From the NCBI RefSeq assembly GCF_000344685.1, contig NW_006920414.1:1989577-2053576 (forward strand): a stretch of DNA of 64,000 nucleotides, read 5' to 3'. The notes under the pieces were generated by a model that worked only from the letters and a program-made list of their open reading frames with translations, was not told the origin of the DNA and did not search any database. How positions within the stretch are numbered: position 1 is the stretch's first letter; each line of letters opens with the position of its first letter. The position numbers were made by a program, and so were the translations under genes. Of the stretch, positions 22,680 through 33,735 are shown in pieces. The DNA is from Gloeophyllum trabeum ATCC 11539. Its lineage: Eukaryota; Basidiomycota; Agaricomycetes; Gloeophyllales; Gloeophyllaceae.

Positions 22680-24941
22680 ATGAGTCGGACACCCGATCGC
22701 GAGGACGACGACAAGAATGTCGCGGGGGAAGATCCAGCGCTCCAGCCACTCCTCCCAGCCACCGAGAATGACCATGATACCCATACTGCACATGCGTATG
22801 TTACCCAGTCCGGGTTTAAGAGGCTTTCAGCCACGGACAAGAAGACGTTATTATTGACGACTACCATGGACAAGATGGGCATGGGACGATACTCAGTCAG
22901 TCGAAATGGTCTTCACACACGGTCTATCCACTGGCGAGAATAATTGTGCTGATTTTTTTCTCTACAGTGGTACATCTTCTTCGTAAGCTTTACTGCAATG
23001 TCTACCACATCGTAGTCGGACTGAACAGGAATCCAGTTATGCGGCTACGGTTACGCCCTCGATTTAATGTGGGCGCAAGCCTTCGGCCTCATTGTCAGCT
23101 CCGCGCAGCAAGAGTTCGGCATCCCAGGTGACTATATGCGCACATCAGATTGTGAATACAGACCCGATAGCTTGGCATAGATTCACAGTTTGGTACTCTT
23201 CTAACTGCCTTCAACGTTGGCCTCACCATAGGCGCCTTTACATGGGGAATCATTGGAGATATGGTATGAGTGCTACGCAATCTGCGCCTATAATCTCCAG
23301 ATATTTTATTTACGTGTCCGTGGTCGACCACTAGTTCGGGCGGAAATGGGCATTCAACCTGACAGTCCTCATTACCGGATTTTGGGGTATGCTACTTGGC
23401 TCTGCCCCCAGCTGGCCCTGGCTCTGCTTCCTTTCTGTCTTCACTGGTTTTGGGATCGGAGGCAACATACCGACGGACGCTAGCATTGTTCACGAGTTTC
23501 TGCCACACGTTCGTACCTGCTCATTCTCTTGTCCATATTTCCAACTCAACCTGAACGTCTATAGGACAGCAAATACCTCCTCGCAGCTCTATCGCTCTTC
23601 CAACCTCTTGGCGTAGTTGTATGCTCCGTCATCGCTTGGGGGTTCATCCCATCCAATAGTTGCGAGACCGGGCTAAGGTCCTGCTATATCGCTGATCCCG
23701 GGGAACAGTGCTGTGCGAGGGAGGACAATGTAGGCTGGAGGTTCACTACGTGAGCTATTCGGAATCGCTATGCACGAAGGCGTACGCTCATTTGAGTCGT
23801 TAGAAACGCGATCGGTGCTATCACATTGTTCTGTTTCTTCCTCAGATTCGTCGTGTTCAATTTTCAGGTTGGAATAAACCACACTGGAGCTCCTCACAAG
23901 AATAGCTGATTATCATTTCCTTGCGTAGGAGAGCCCGAAGTTCCTGCTACTCCAGGGTCGCGAGCAGGAAGCCGTCGATGTCATCCAGCACATAGCCAAG
24001 GTGAATCGGAAGCCGTGCTCGCTGACTGTCGAAGATATCTACGCTCTGGATGGTGATGATATATCGGAATCTTCTTCTACAAGGTCTGGCGAGCCGAAGA
24101 CTCTGGGAGAGATGGCCAGCCAGTTCAAAGTGTTCTTCTCGACGCCCTATATGGCACGACTGTCACTTGCGATATGGGCTACGTTCATTTTTGATTATGC
24201 CGCATTTTCCATTGGTGAGTGTCCGCGTCCTACGGCCACCCACAGTGGCTCACTCTTCCGCAGCCGGTGGATTCCTACCGGATATCCTTAGGAGGAAGGG
24301 CGTGGCTGCTGGCCAGTCAGTAGACATCACATATCGAAACTAGTGAGCAATCCCCTCTTGGTTTCTGGGGCTGGAGAGTATCATTGACGGGGCCATAGTA
24401 TAATCATATACGCTCCAGGCATCGTCGGTGTCGTGCTCGGGGCGTTTGTGATACAGACCAAGATGCTTGGCAAGACATGGTCAATGACGATTTCTGCTAG
24501 CCTGATGGCCGCTTCGTTGTTCGCTTTCGTATACATTGTGAGTGACAGACCTGACCGCTGTGGATCTTAGTGAGGTCTTGCTAAACTAAATCAGGATTCC
24601 CCGGCGGCTAATGTGGGCTTCAACGCCATGGAGTATTTTTTCCAATCCATGTGAGTGCCCAGCATGCTAATTCGTTTTGGAATATTAAACTGACCTGCAC
24701 GAGGTTTAACGCCATTCTGTATGGCTACACACCGGAAGCGTTCCCGGCTGCGGTGCGCGGTTCCGCTTGCGGCATCGCTAGTACCTGGGGTAGACTTTCA
24801 TCTATCGTTGCACCGCTGGTGGCAACCCGGCTACTTGCGACCAGTGTGGACGGCGTTCTATACCTTGCTGGTGGTGCAGCAGTCCTGTCCGCTATCGTGA
24901 CCCTTTTCTTGCCGGAGAAGCTCAAGAATGAAGGCTTTTGA
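22680..24941 (+). CDS. MFS transporter
   Basis: A multi-exon gene with about ten short introns. The cytosolic N-terminus has PALQPLLPATEND. The transporter core shows LCGYGYALDLMWAQAFGL, DSQFGTLLTAFNVGL, the loop 2-3 motif after GIIGDMFGRKWAFN, and GFGIGGNIPTDASI. The C-terminal half has YGYTPEAFPAAVRG and GIASTWGRLSSI. This pattern fits the sugar-porter/SV2-like branch of major facilitator proteins with 12 membrane helices, driven by a proton gradient at the plasma membrane or an organelle. The substrate cannot be read. An exon around 23640-23760 is uncertain. The gene points toward the mycosporine genes, 1 kb from the aldo/keto reductase, so an export role for that pathway is conceivable but unsupported. 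Confidence 0.82.
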
Positions 24942-25994
24942 CGTGGGGCGAGGCAGTGTCAGTCTGTATGAATCCGAGTCGGGACGGTTGTTGTAAGGTT
25001 TCGTACTCATCAACTGAGCGGTAACTCTCGAAGATCTGCTAGTGCGTTTATGTACTCTATGTTTCCTTGTTCCCGTGTAGAGCCTGTTTTACCTCGGAGG
25101 CCACTGTTGTATATGCCTTGGTATTGCACGTCATCAGCCGTACCGCGTAGTGATTCCTGTTTTATAATCGTAATCCGTAGCCCTCCATGTACCATATGCA
25201 TAGCGTCGTCACTGTATGTAGAAGCCTCGTATCGGCCGTTCCATCTATTCCCCCTGCCACACTGACAGAGTTAGGGTTAGGGGGAGCTGTCCGCCTGGGT
25301 ATCTTGCCCATGTCTGTGGTAAGGTAGCGATCGAGCTCCGATGTCTGGTTCCGTTCGCTGGGCATGTGCGGTACCGCAAATAATGCCTAGGCCACGAACA
25401 GGTGCGCAAGCCCAACGCCTTCTTCCGGACGTCAATAAATCCCATGAAAGAGAATGCCCGACTGGTAGGACCCGTGTCGTAATTGGAAATGCTGCCCTCC
25501 GCCCGTTCCATCATCCGCGTCACATCTCGTCCGCCCCCTATTCACGTACGAACACGAGTGGCAGCGCAACCTCCCGCTGCCACCTTGCTGAGGAACCAAG
25601 GCACACATGACAGAAACGATATTACGCCCAGGTTACCCCTCTAGCTGTGTAGGCTACTATTCAATACCCTAGAAGAGCTTGATCGGCTGCCTCCGTGGTG
25701 CCCAATCAGACTATGGACGCCCAAAAGAAACGTGGAACCTTCCACAGGAACGAAGGGACAGCGGAACAGCATACGATCAAGACAACCTATTAACCCTTTG
25801 CAGTCTTGTACGTGCGGCTTGCGCTCAATGTATCGAGAGCAGCAGTCGGCGTGATTCCCGGTACTTTCTCTTTCGAAGGGATAGGGGACTTGCCGGGGTG
25901 TTCAAGAGAGGACGACGGGGACAAGAGCAATTGTCCCCACCGTTCTACCTATCCCTTCCAGCAACCCCCTCTCCCACCAAAGAGCCGACCCACC
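24942..25994. other. 1-kb intergenic region
   Basis: No gene found. A short TTAGGGTTAGGGG word at 25271-25283 matches two telomeric units but is too short to mean anything alone. Confidence 0.4.
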
Positions 25995-27157
25995 ATGGCC
26001 TTAACGCTGCAATCAATGATCGAAATTGCGCCTGGCGTAGATATGCCTCGGCTGGGGTTCGGTGTCTACGCGTCTGCGAAGTCTATCTGCAAGAGAAGCG
26101 TGACATGTGCCCTGCATGCCGGCTACAGGTGAGCACGACACCAGTTACGGACTCCCTTGTTAGTACTCACGCAGACCCTTCGCCCCTCCCAGGCACATCG
26201 ATTCCGCGATGTACTATGAAAACGAGAAGGAAGTCGGGTTAGCGATTCAAGCTTCGGTTATACCACGCCACGACGTTTTCGTGACGACGAAGATATTGGC
26301 GCCACCACCTGATGATCCTACCGGTGGAAAGCTTTGGGCAATGCTGAACGAAGCTGTAGACCGCTTCGGTCTAGGTTAGTCAATGAACTTATTGCCCCAT
26401 GCTCGCCCTGTACTGAGACAAGCGATCGCCAGATTATGTGGACCTGTTCCTCATCCATACGCCGACAAGTGGCCCAGAAGGACGAATCAAACTGTGGAAA
26501 GCGCTGGAGAAGTTGAAGCAGAGTGGCAGGGCGAGAAGCATCGGCGTATCTAATTTGTGGGTAATCCGTCTGCGCTTAGCTGGTCCCTTCACCTACTTTC
26601 TTGTAGCGGTATCAACCACCTCCAAGAGCTTGCAGCATCGTCATCGACGAGGCCTGCTGTCAATCAGATTGAGGTGCGAAGCGGTCGCCACGAATTGCAT
26701 ACCTCTACTCACCTCCGCTAAGTTGCATCCCTGGTGTCAGCAGAGAGATATAGTCAATTATTGCCAGAATCATGGAATCACAGTCCAGGTAAGTTCCCAG
26801 CCCATTGTGGGGACTCAACTAAGCGGTATGCAGGCATATTGTCCGCTTGTCCGAGGACAAAAGTTCGAAGATCCTACGCTTAATCAGCTGGTGTATGTGC
26901 ACCTCAAAGACCCCGCACAAATTCTTCTTCGATGGAGTCTGCAAAAAGGGTAAGCACGAGATTCGAGCTCATTGAGCATGGTAATCAAATATAAGCGTAG
27001 ATTCGTTCCGCTACCAAAATCGGATACACCATCTCGGATAGAGGCAAACGCGGCCTTGTATGACTTCGAGCTATCGGCCGAGCAGATGGCTTTACTGGAC
27101 AGTCTGGACCGGGGAGCAAAAGGCGCCATAGATATCAACCCGGTCAACTGTCCATAG
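25995..27157 (+). CDS. Aldo/keto reductase, next to the mycosporine genes
   Basis: A multi-exon gene (first exons 25995-26128, 26193-26374 and from 26433). The AKR fold is clear: MPRLGFGVYAS opens the barrel. The catalytic tetrad is visible as Asp and Tyr in HIDSAMYYENEKEVG, Lys in VFVTTKI and His in DLFLIHTPT. SIGVSNFGINHLQEL, LHPWCQQRDIVNYC, DPAQILLRWSLQKG and the NADP-binding FVPLPKSDTPSRI follow in family order. The loop before DPAQ is shorter than usual. It reduces aldehydes or ketones with NADPH. Its stop lies 84 bp from the stop of the convergent NRPS-like reductase. That neighbourhood makes it a candidate to reduce an aldehyde released by that enzyme; this is inference. Confidence 0.85.
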
Positions 27158-27241
27158 GCCAAAATGTTCACGACCGAGATACGACACTGAAAAACCAAGA
27201 TAGACGGCCGATAGAGATCGTTGAGATCGTCCTCGTAGTGA

Positions 27242-30200
27242 CTAGGTGGACCAAGCAGGAGGCAAGAAACCTGTCTCCCTCCAAGACGCCACGAATTTGC
27301 CAACGAGGGTGGAAGAGATAGCCGGTGGCTCTTTCATGGACTTCGATATTGTGGCAATGACCGAGGTGTCGTAGCGGACATCCATAATGTTTTTCTCTTT
27401 ACTGGTGTACTGTTACGCTTTATAGCCAAAATGTATATTAGGGCATATGAGTTATGACCACTCACGTTTGCATGCCACAACGGCAATAAGGCACCTGTGG
27501 GACTATCCGGCTTTGACGATAGAGCGCAGTCTAACCGTTCGAGCCATCGATCCGGGGGTACAGTCTTGAATTCCAAACCCATAGAGGAAAGATAGGACAA
27601 AATGTCCTCCCACGACGTCGCTGTATTCGGATTCACAACGTGATAGACTGGGATAACGCTCGTGGCTTGTATAGAATCAGAGCCGTCGATAATATCCATG
27701 ATAGCCCGGGCAGCGATATCAATGGGTAACCAGGAGGGCCGCTGGATGCATTAAGTTTAGAGTGAATGTGAAGGGGCGGCCGGAAGTGCACACCTCTTGT
27801 AGAGCTGGAAGACAGCCAGTATACTTGACGCTGGCGATCAGAAGAGGCCAGGCCTCTGTTTCATTCCATACGCCATTTCGAGTATCGCCACATAGCTGGC
27901 CAACCCTAGCTATACTGATCCGTCCCTTGAGGGGGCCGGCATACGCACGAGCGCAAATGTGCTCGGCGACCCACTTGGAGCGAGAATATCCGAGGGGTGA
28001 GGGACTGGAGTCGGATTTGGGCAGGGATTCCGGTATAGCGGAGGATTCGTTTACTACAGCAGCGGTCGAAGAGCAGAAGATCATCGATGCTCTCCGTGGA
28101 CTAGCGATACAGAGGTCGATTAAATTCCGAGTGCCTGGACAAAGCATACGTTGAGGTTCTTCGACAAACATCAGACTGCTCGTGTTTACCTGCCAAATGA
28201 ATGGCGGCGAATGATTCAAGGCCCGCAACGAAATTGACATCCCAGGCAGCCTGAGGCAAAATTAGGCAAGGGTATCCTCCAGTAGCGGTCGTTAACGTAC
28301 GTGAATTATCCAGGTTACAAGATCAGCGATCATGCGATACTCGTCCCGTTTCAGGCCCAGACAAGGATCACCCAGTTGTATCGCAAAACATTTGACTTTC
28401 GCCCATACTGATCCGGTGTCGAAACCGCTAAAGCCTCTGGTCTTCAAGCTCTGGACGACACGGGTTTCAGCTTCAGCGTCGTCCCGAGCCCTGACCAAAA
28501 CTATGACTTCAGAATCACATTCGTGCAAGATCCTAGCTAAGATATGGGCACCAAGTGCACCAGTGGCGCCAGTGAGTACCTATTGTCTGCGTCAGTGCTG
28601 CACGGTGCATTCAAAACAAGTTACATACTACAGCGTGCCCTTGGGAACAGTCAGTTGGACCACCTGGCTCAGACGCTTGATCTGTGGTGAATGTGCCATA
28701 CTTGGCTACCAGCTCATGCATCAATAATGAGGCATTTGCAGTAGTCCCTGCGGAACGCCCGGATCGCCCGGACCGCACGTCCTCCATCAATTTCACTAGC
28801 CTATAGCGTGCCACAGTCAGTGTCTCAAGATAGCGAGAAAAATCATCAAACCGACCTATTTACAGTAGAATACTCGTAAACCACGTTCAAAGGTATCGGG
28901 TCATCGACTAGCTGAACTCGAAAATCCTGTTGGTTACAGGCGGGCGACTGCACACCGTACCACGCACCTTCTGTAATTTACTGCGCAACGCCATGGCCTT
29001 GACGGAGGTTATACCTAGGGCGAATAAATCCTCATCGTTGTCCCATTCGCCGATGCTGCCAGAAAGAGCAGATTGCACGCAATGTCGCACATAAGAAACT
29101 AGGGCCTCCCCGTGTAAAGCTTGTAAATACGTGTAGGAGCCGCCGCCCGAGTTGAACGTCCGATACGCCAGCTCTATCACGTCCGCATACTGTGCATACG
29201 CCAGAGGACGAAGAAGGGTCCCTTTGCTAGCCTTCGGGATAGTTGAGCCAGACGGAAGTATGACAACCATTTCGTCGACGATGTGGGAATATGACGGTCC
29301 CCTCTGGTTCAGCGTATGAACAATGTCCAAAATGGATTCCCTGGCGGCATCCCCGTCGGCGGGCAAAATGAGAACACCAAGCAGTGGTCGTGAGGCACCG
29401 AAGACGAGCGCCTCGGAAATAGCAGGTGATGCCCTAAGACTGTTCTCAATAATACTCGCAGAAGTCTTCTTGCCGTTCGTCTAGAGCGGAGTTAGGCAGC
29501 ATACGTATAGCTGACCAAAGGGACCAACCAGGACTATAATATCGTCTGCTCTGCCTGCGTACTTCCATGTATGAGGCTTTACAGGATGTTTGGCGTATAG
29601 ATCAGCAGTAGCAAAGCTACCGTCAGGTAGATTAGATACGTTCTGGTCGTGGAGGGATGAGAACAGGCAGCATATAAATAAAACATGAGGCAACATACCA
29701 ATGTCGGGAATTCTTTGTCCACTATTAGCTCGTAGGTCCCTGTGTCCCCGGAAGGTACAAATCGAAGCAGATCTAGAGAATGACTGTAATCTCGCAGCCA
29801 GCTCCATTCTTTATCAGTGGTGTAGTCCCTTGCCGAGCTCATCAAGACTGCGGTTAAGGTAAGCCATAAACTGTTCTACTGACAAGGATAGTCACGATTA
29901 CCTACATCCACATTCGCTGGAGCCAAGACGGCTCACGAGCTTTATCCCGCGGGTCACCATGTAGTCGCCCGTTTCGTCCGGGAGGGGAGCACCGCCAGTG
30001 CTGACGAGACGCATGCGCTGAAGCATGCACATCCCTGCATCCGACTCAGAGAGCATTTTCAGGATGTAAGGCACAGAGAGGAATGCCCGAACGTCCCGGC
30101 AGGACGAGAGCGCCTCTACGACGTTAGTTGCGTTGATGGGATACAAAGAGGAGTACAGATATAAGGGAGTACGAGACATCATGGAGCGAAGGAAATCAGG

Positions 30201-31245
30201 CATCCCGCCCTGAACAGGTAAATCAGCGCGTGAAGCCTTACGACTACCGTGCATATACTCACATGATATAACGGTGTCGTGGTGAACGCCGCGAGTCCGG
30301 GAAGACAAGGCAGTCCTTGCGTCCATACTCGATGAGTCTGGTATATGGGCTACACGACAAAGATGAGTTGTACTATTGACCAGACTCGAAACGTCAGAAT
30401 CGTACTTTGGGCATACCGGTGGATCCACTGGTATGGAAGACAAAAGCGATGGTGTCTTTCTCTTCGTAGGGACTCAAGACGGGATTTGGCAAGGCCACAT
30501 CGGTACATGTCCAGATCGACCTCGATGGCATAGGTACAATCTTTACGTCTTCTTGAATACTTTGCTGATCGACGTCACGGTTTGCCATAGCATTGCACCC
30601 TTCCTGAATGAGAGTAGGGTGGCATATGAGATGTGTAGATTCAGTCGTGCGACAAAGGTGGCGTATCGCATCTGGACTATTCTGTGGACTATAAGCGGAG
30701 GATGTCAGTAAAGAAGGACTTAAACATTCGTTGCATCTCCAGTTCTGTAATGTCTGCCTACTCACGCTATTAGTAGAACTCCATAGCCAAGTCTCAGGGC
30801 TGCAAAGACGACCACCAAGAAATCCGCACAGCTTGGCGAAAACAAAGCGATTATCCTACTCTGTCGCCCATCTGCCGCCTGTCGAGCATGTAGAGTGCCC
30901 CCACGAAAGTAGTGCGAAGCCACCGCATTCGAAGCCTCGAGTAAGGAAGCGAAAGCTGTAAAGAGTCCGAAGGTAAGCGCCTTCCGGTCCACTGTGATGA
31001 CATGCGAACTATTACTCACTGAACGACACCACCCTCCACTGCCTCTCGGTTTTGCCCTGGCTACTTTCGAGGATATGCGAAGGCTGGTAGAGCTCCGGAA
31101 AGCCTGCTATCAGCGTATCTGGATCGCTCTTCCCTCCTTCCTGGAGGACCTGATTCAAGGATACGAATCCATGGGGATCTTCATCAACTAACTGTTTGGC
31201 CTGACCACCGGTGCAGGTGAGGTATGATTCCTGTAAGGATATCAT
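27242..31245 (-). CDS. NRPS-like enzyme: adenylation-thiolation-reductase
   Basis: A heavily intron-split gene of about 1,000 codons. Adenylation domain: GYGVLLIA, core motif FVFHTSGSTGMPK, then GLPCLPGLAAFTTTPLYH, RLGSSECG and KYAGRADDIIVLV. Carrier domain: DLFALGITSVKAM, with Ser as the phosphopantetheine site. Terminal reductase: NAD(P) motif VLTGATGALGAH, then FCSSTAAVV and YSRSKWVAEH, giving the Ser-Tyr-Lys triad of extended short-chain reductases. The C-terminus ends ETGFLPPAWST. No condensation or thioesterase domain is present. Such enzymes activate a carboxylic acid, bind it as a thioester and release it by reduction to an aldehyde or alcohol. It is divergent to the ATP-grasp gene over 397 bp. 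Start at 31243-31245 and the first intron joint are less certain. Confidence 0.88.
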
Positions 31246-31642
31246 GGTCTAGGATTCGATAAGCCATCGCCGACGAGTGCTTATATGTGTCTCTATGTAA
31301 TGGTTCCGGCAAGAACCTATCCTTTCTAGAGGCGATGACGCTGAGCATACTCGAGCACCCCTCGTAAAGGGAATGAGTGAACCTTAGGTCCTTTCTCGTT
31401 CTGAATTGCTCTCGTTGACTCCGAGTTTAGTGCTGCTCTGCCGTTATGGAGGTGCCTCATGGTGTTAACTCTGATATCTGCGAATCCTATGGTACGGCCC
31501 CGAACCTCATGGACCGGGAGGACCGAAATCAGGGTCTTTCTGAACCCTTACTTATACCGTATTTGCCCCGTACGCTGAACGCTCCCATCTTCACGTCCTT
31601 TTTATGCACAGAGGCGACCCGAGGAGTCCGTCCGTCGCCTCG
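31246..31642. promoter_or_regulatory. Divergent promoter of the NRPS-like and ATP-grasp genes
   Basis: The two start codons face away from each other across 397 bp, so the genes likely share regulatory input. One CCCCT word (yeast-type stress element core) is at 31358-31362. I see no repeated motif that would name a regulator. Confidence 0.45.
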
Positions 31643-33381
31643 ATGAATGCGCCGCAGTGTCAGAAGATTAGCAACCCTACACGCCGGCAGACAGTTATCA
31701 CATCGCTTCTGCTCATAGTTCTCTCCCTCCTCACCGCACCGGCTACTTCGATCGTTGTCCTGTTTTTCCTAATTCATTCTCAGCTGAAAGGAACAGCTCT
31801 TCATCTGCAGAAATGCCGGGTAGGCCGTAAGACGGTCTTGGTCACGGGCGGGCGTACGAACAAGTGTCTCGTGCTTCTTCGCGCATTCAAGCGCGAAGGT
31901 TACCGTGTTCTCGTGGCGGAAGAGGGTTCTTGGGGTGCAATAGCTTGCACTAGGTTTTCCCGAGCAACAGACGGATATTACGCGCTTCCTGAGCCAAGTA
32001 ATGAGACCGACCGCCTCGCCTACAAAAGGGCGATCGCAGATATTGTGGCTCGCGAACGCGTAGACGTCTGGGTCCCTTGTTCCAGCATATTTGCCACAGT
32101 GGAGGACGCGGAAGCTGCCCTGGAGATTTCCTCCGCCGCTCACCATCATTGCGATACGTTCATACAACATCCTGACTTGGTCGACAGTCTGCATTGGAAG
32201 GATCGCTTCATGCGTCTTTGCTTGGAGCTAGACTTTCAGGTACCAGAGAGCCAGCTCATCACGTCTTCTGCAGAGGGCGTCGAGTTTCTCTTCTCCGCGG
32301 CGACTCGCAAGAAGGGTTACTCTTATATCCTTAAATGCGTCGAACTAGACGATGCTGGTCGGAGCGACCTGACGCTGTTGCCGTTGGAGACTAAGGAGGC
32401 GACCATTGCGCACTTCGCGAGGATGCCTGTACCACCCAGCGACAAGATCCCCTTTGTATTGCAGCGTTTCATCCGTGGACCCGAGTACTGCACTCATGGA
32501 GTTGTCAGGAACGGACAACTGCGCGCATTCGTTGCCTCCAGAAGCAGTGATATGGTATTGCGATACCTCGACCTCGAGTCATACGCCAAGTCCATCACCG
32601 CTCTTCCTAGACCCTTCATAATGGATGGTCTCAAAGATGCAGCCCTCGACCGCGCGACCACAGGAATTCGTCGCGAGCGCGAAGTAGGCAAGCAAGCGGA
32701 GCATTGGACAGTCCAGTTTTTGGAGCGCTGGTCAAAGCTCCTGCGTGAGCAGGGCAAGACCGGCAAACAAGCCGAATTGACAGGTCACTTCAGCTTCGAC
32801 TTCCTGCTTGAAGAGTCGGAAGGGCAACTCTACCCGATAGAGTGTAATCCGGTACGTGGCTGCACTCTTTGGAACGTAGCGCCCGATATTTATGCAAACG
32901 TTGCTACATATAGCGTACTCATACTGCTGTAGCACTGCTCTCGGAGACTCCCCGTCTCGCGTCCGCTTATGTGGAAAATGAGGGCCTTGATGCTGGTCCC
33001 GTGCGCCCGGCAGATGGTGTTCCACGTTCATGGCTTTCCCATTCGCTTCCCTTGTCCATAGCTAACGTCATCCCGGATTCAATCGCGTCAATGGTGTTTC
33101 CCATCATCCATCCTCGCCTTCGACGGTCAGTTGCTACGTCCGCTAACCGAGCGGACCCGGTCCACGCCACATCATCGCCTTTCCCCGGAGATGGACCGTT
33201 AACTATGGTTTCCCGTCATATTGCAGGTTTAGAGAAGGACGTTTCATTCGATGCTTCTGATCCATTACCCTTCTTTATCCTTGCCCACGTCCAGATTCCT
33301 TGGATTATTGTGAGGCTGTTATGGAAGGGGAAAGGGTGGAGTCGGATCAATACGAGTACGGCGAGGGTGTATGAATGTTAG
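31643..33381 (+). CDS. mysC: ATP-grasp ligase, MysC type (mycosporine synthesis)
   Basis: Two exons, 31643-32851 and 32914-33381, encode about 558 residues. The 62-nt intron is fixed by frame and rebuilds IECNPRTHTA, the metal-binding ExNPR motif of ATP-grasp ligases. Other MysC-like stretches are KTVLVTGGRTNKCLVL, YRVLVAEEGSWG, VDVWVPCSSIFATVEDAE and FVLQRFIRGPEYCTHGV. In cyanobacteria MysC joins glycine to 4-deoxygadusol to give mycosporine-glycine using ATP; the amino acid used here is unknown. Before the catalytic part a hydrophobic segment TSLLLIVLSLLTAPAT then VVLFFLI suggests a membrane anchor. The symbol is borrowed from cyanobacteria. An in-frame upstream ATG at 31604 would add 13 residues. 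Confidence 0.87.
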
Positions 33382-33735
33382 ATGGGTTTGTTATCGGCTT
33401 TGTTGGACTCCTCGTATTGTATCGTCTTGGCCTTCTTGCTTGCAAGTGCCCGCCGTCCAAGTTGCTCTTTTTCGGGTCTTCCCTTCGCACCGTTGCAAGT
33501 CTCATGTTCGACTATTGCGCCGCAGACGCATCTTGTGTCTGTGTGGTCTTACACGCACCTGGGTATGGCGTATTCTGGCAATGGCGAAGTGCTGAAGTGA
33601 CACCGTAGGGTTTCTCAAAGAGGCGCATATGCCATTCGCAAGCAACACTCTTCCAGTCTCATACACAAGACGTTTCAAATCACTGTACATTTCGCAAACT
33701 CGCGTAACAAGAACCCTGTAATGGAGTCTACGGCA
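33382..33735. other. Intergenic, between convergent genes
   Basis: Shared 3' flank of the ATP-grasp and cyclase genes. Overlapping short frames in all plus-strand phases, no domain. Confidence 0.4.

Noticed and set aside
25271..25283. TTAGGGTTAGGGG, telomere-like
   Set aside because: Only two units, in the middle of a gene-dense region; not a telomere remnant on this evidence.
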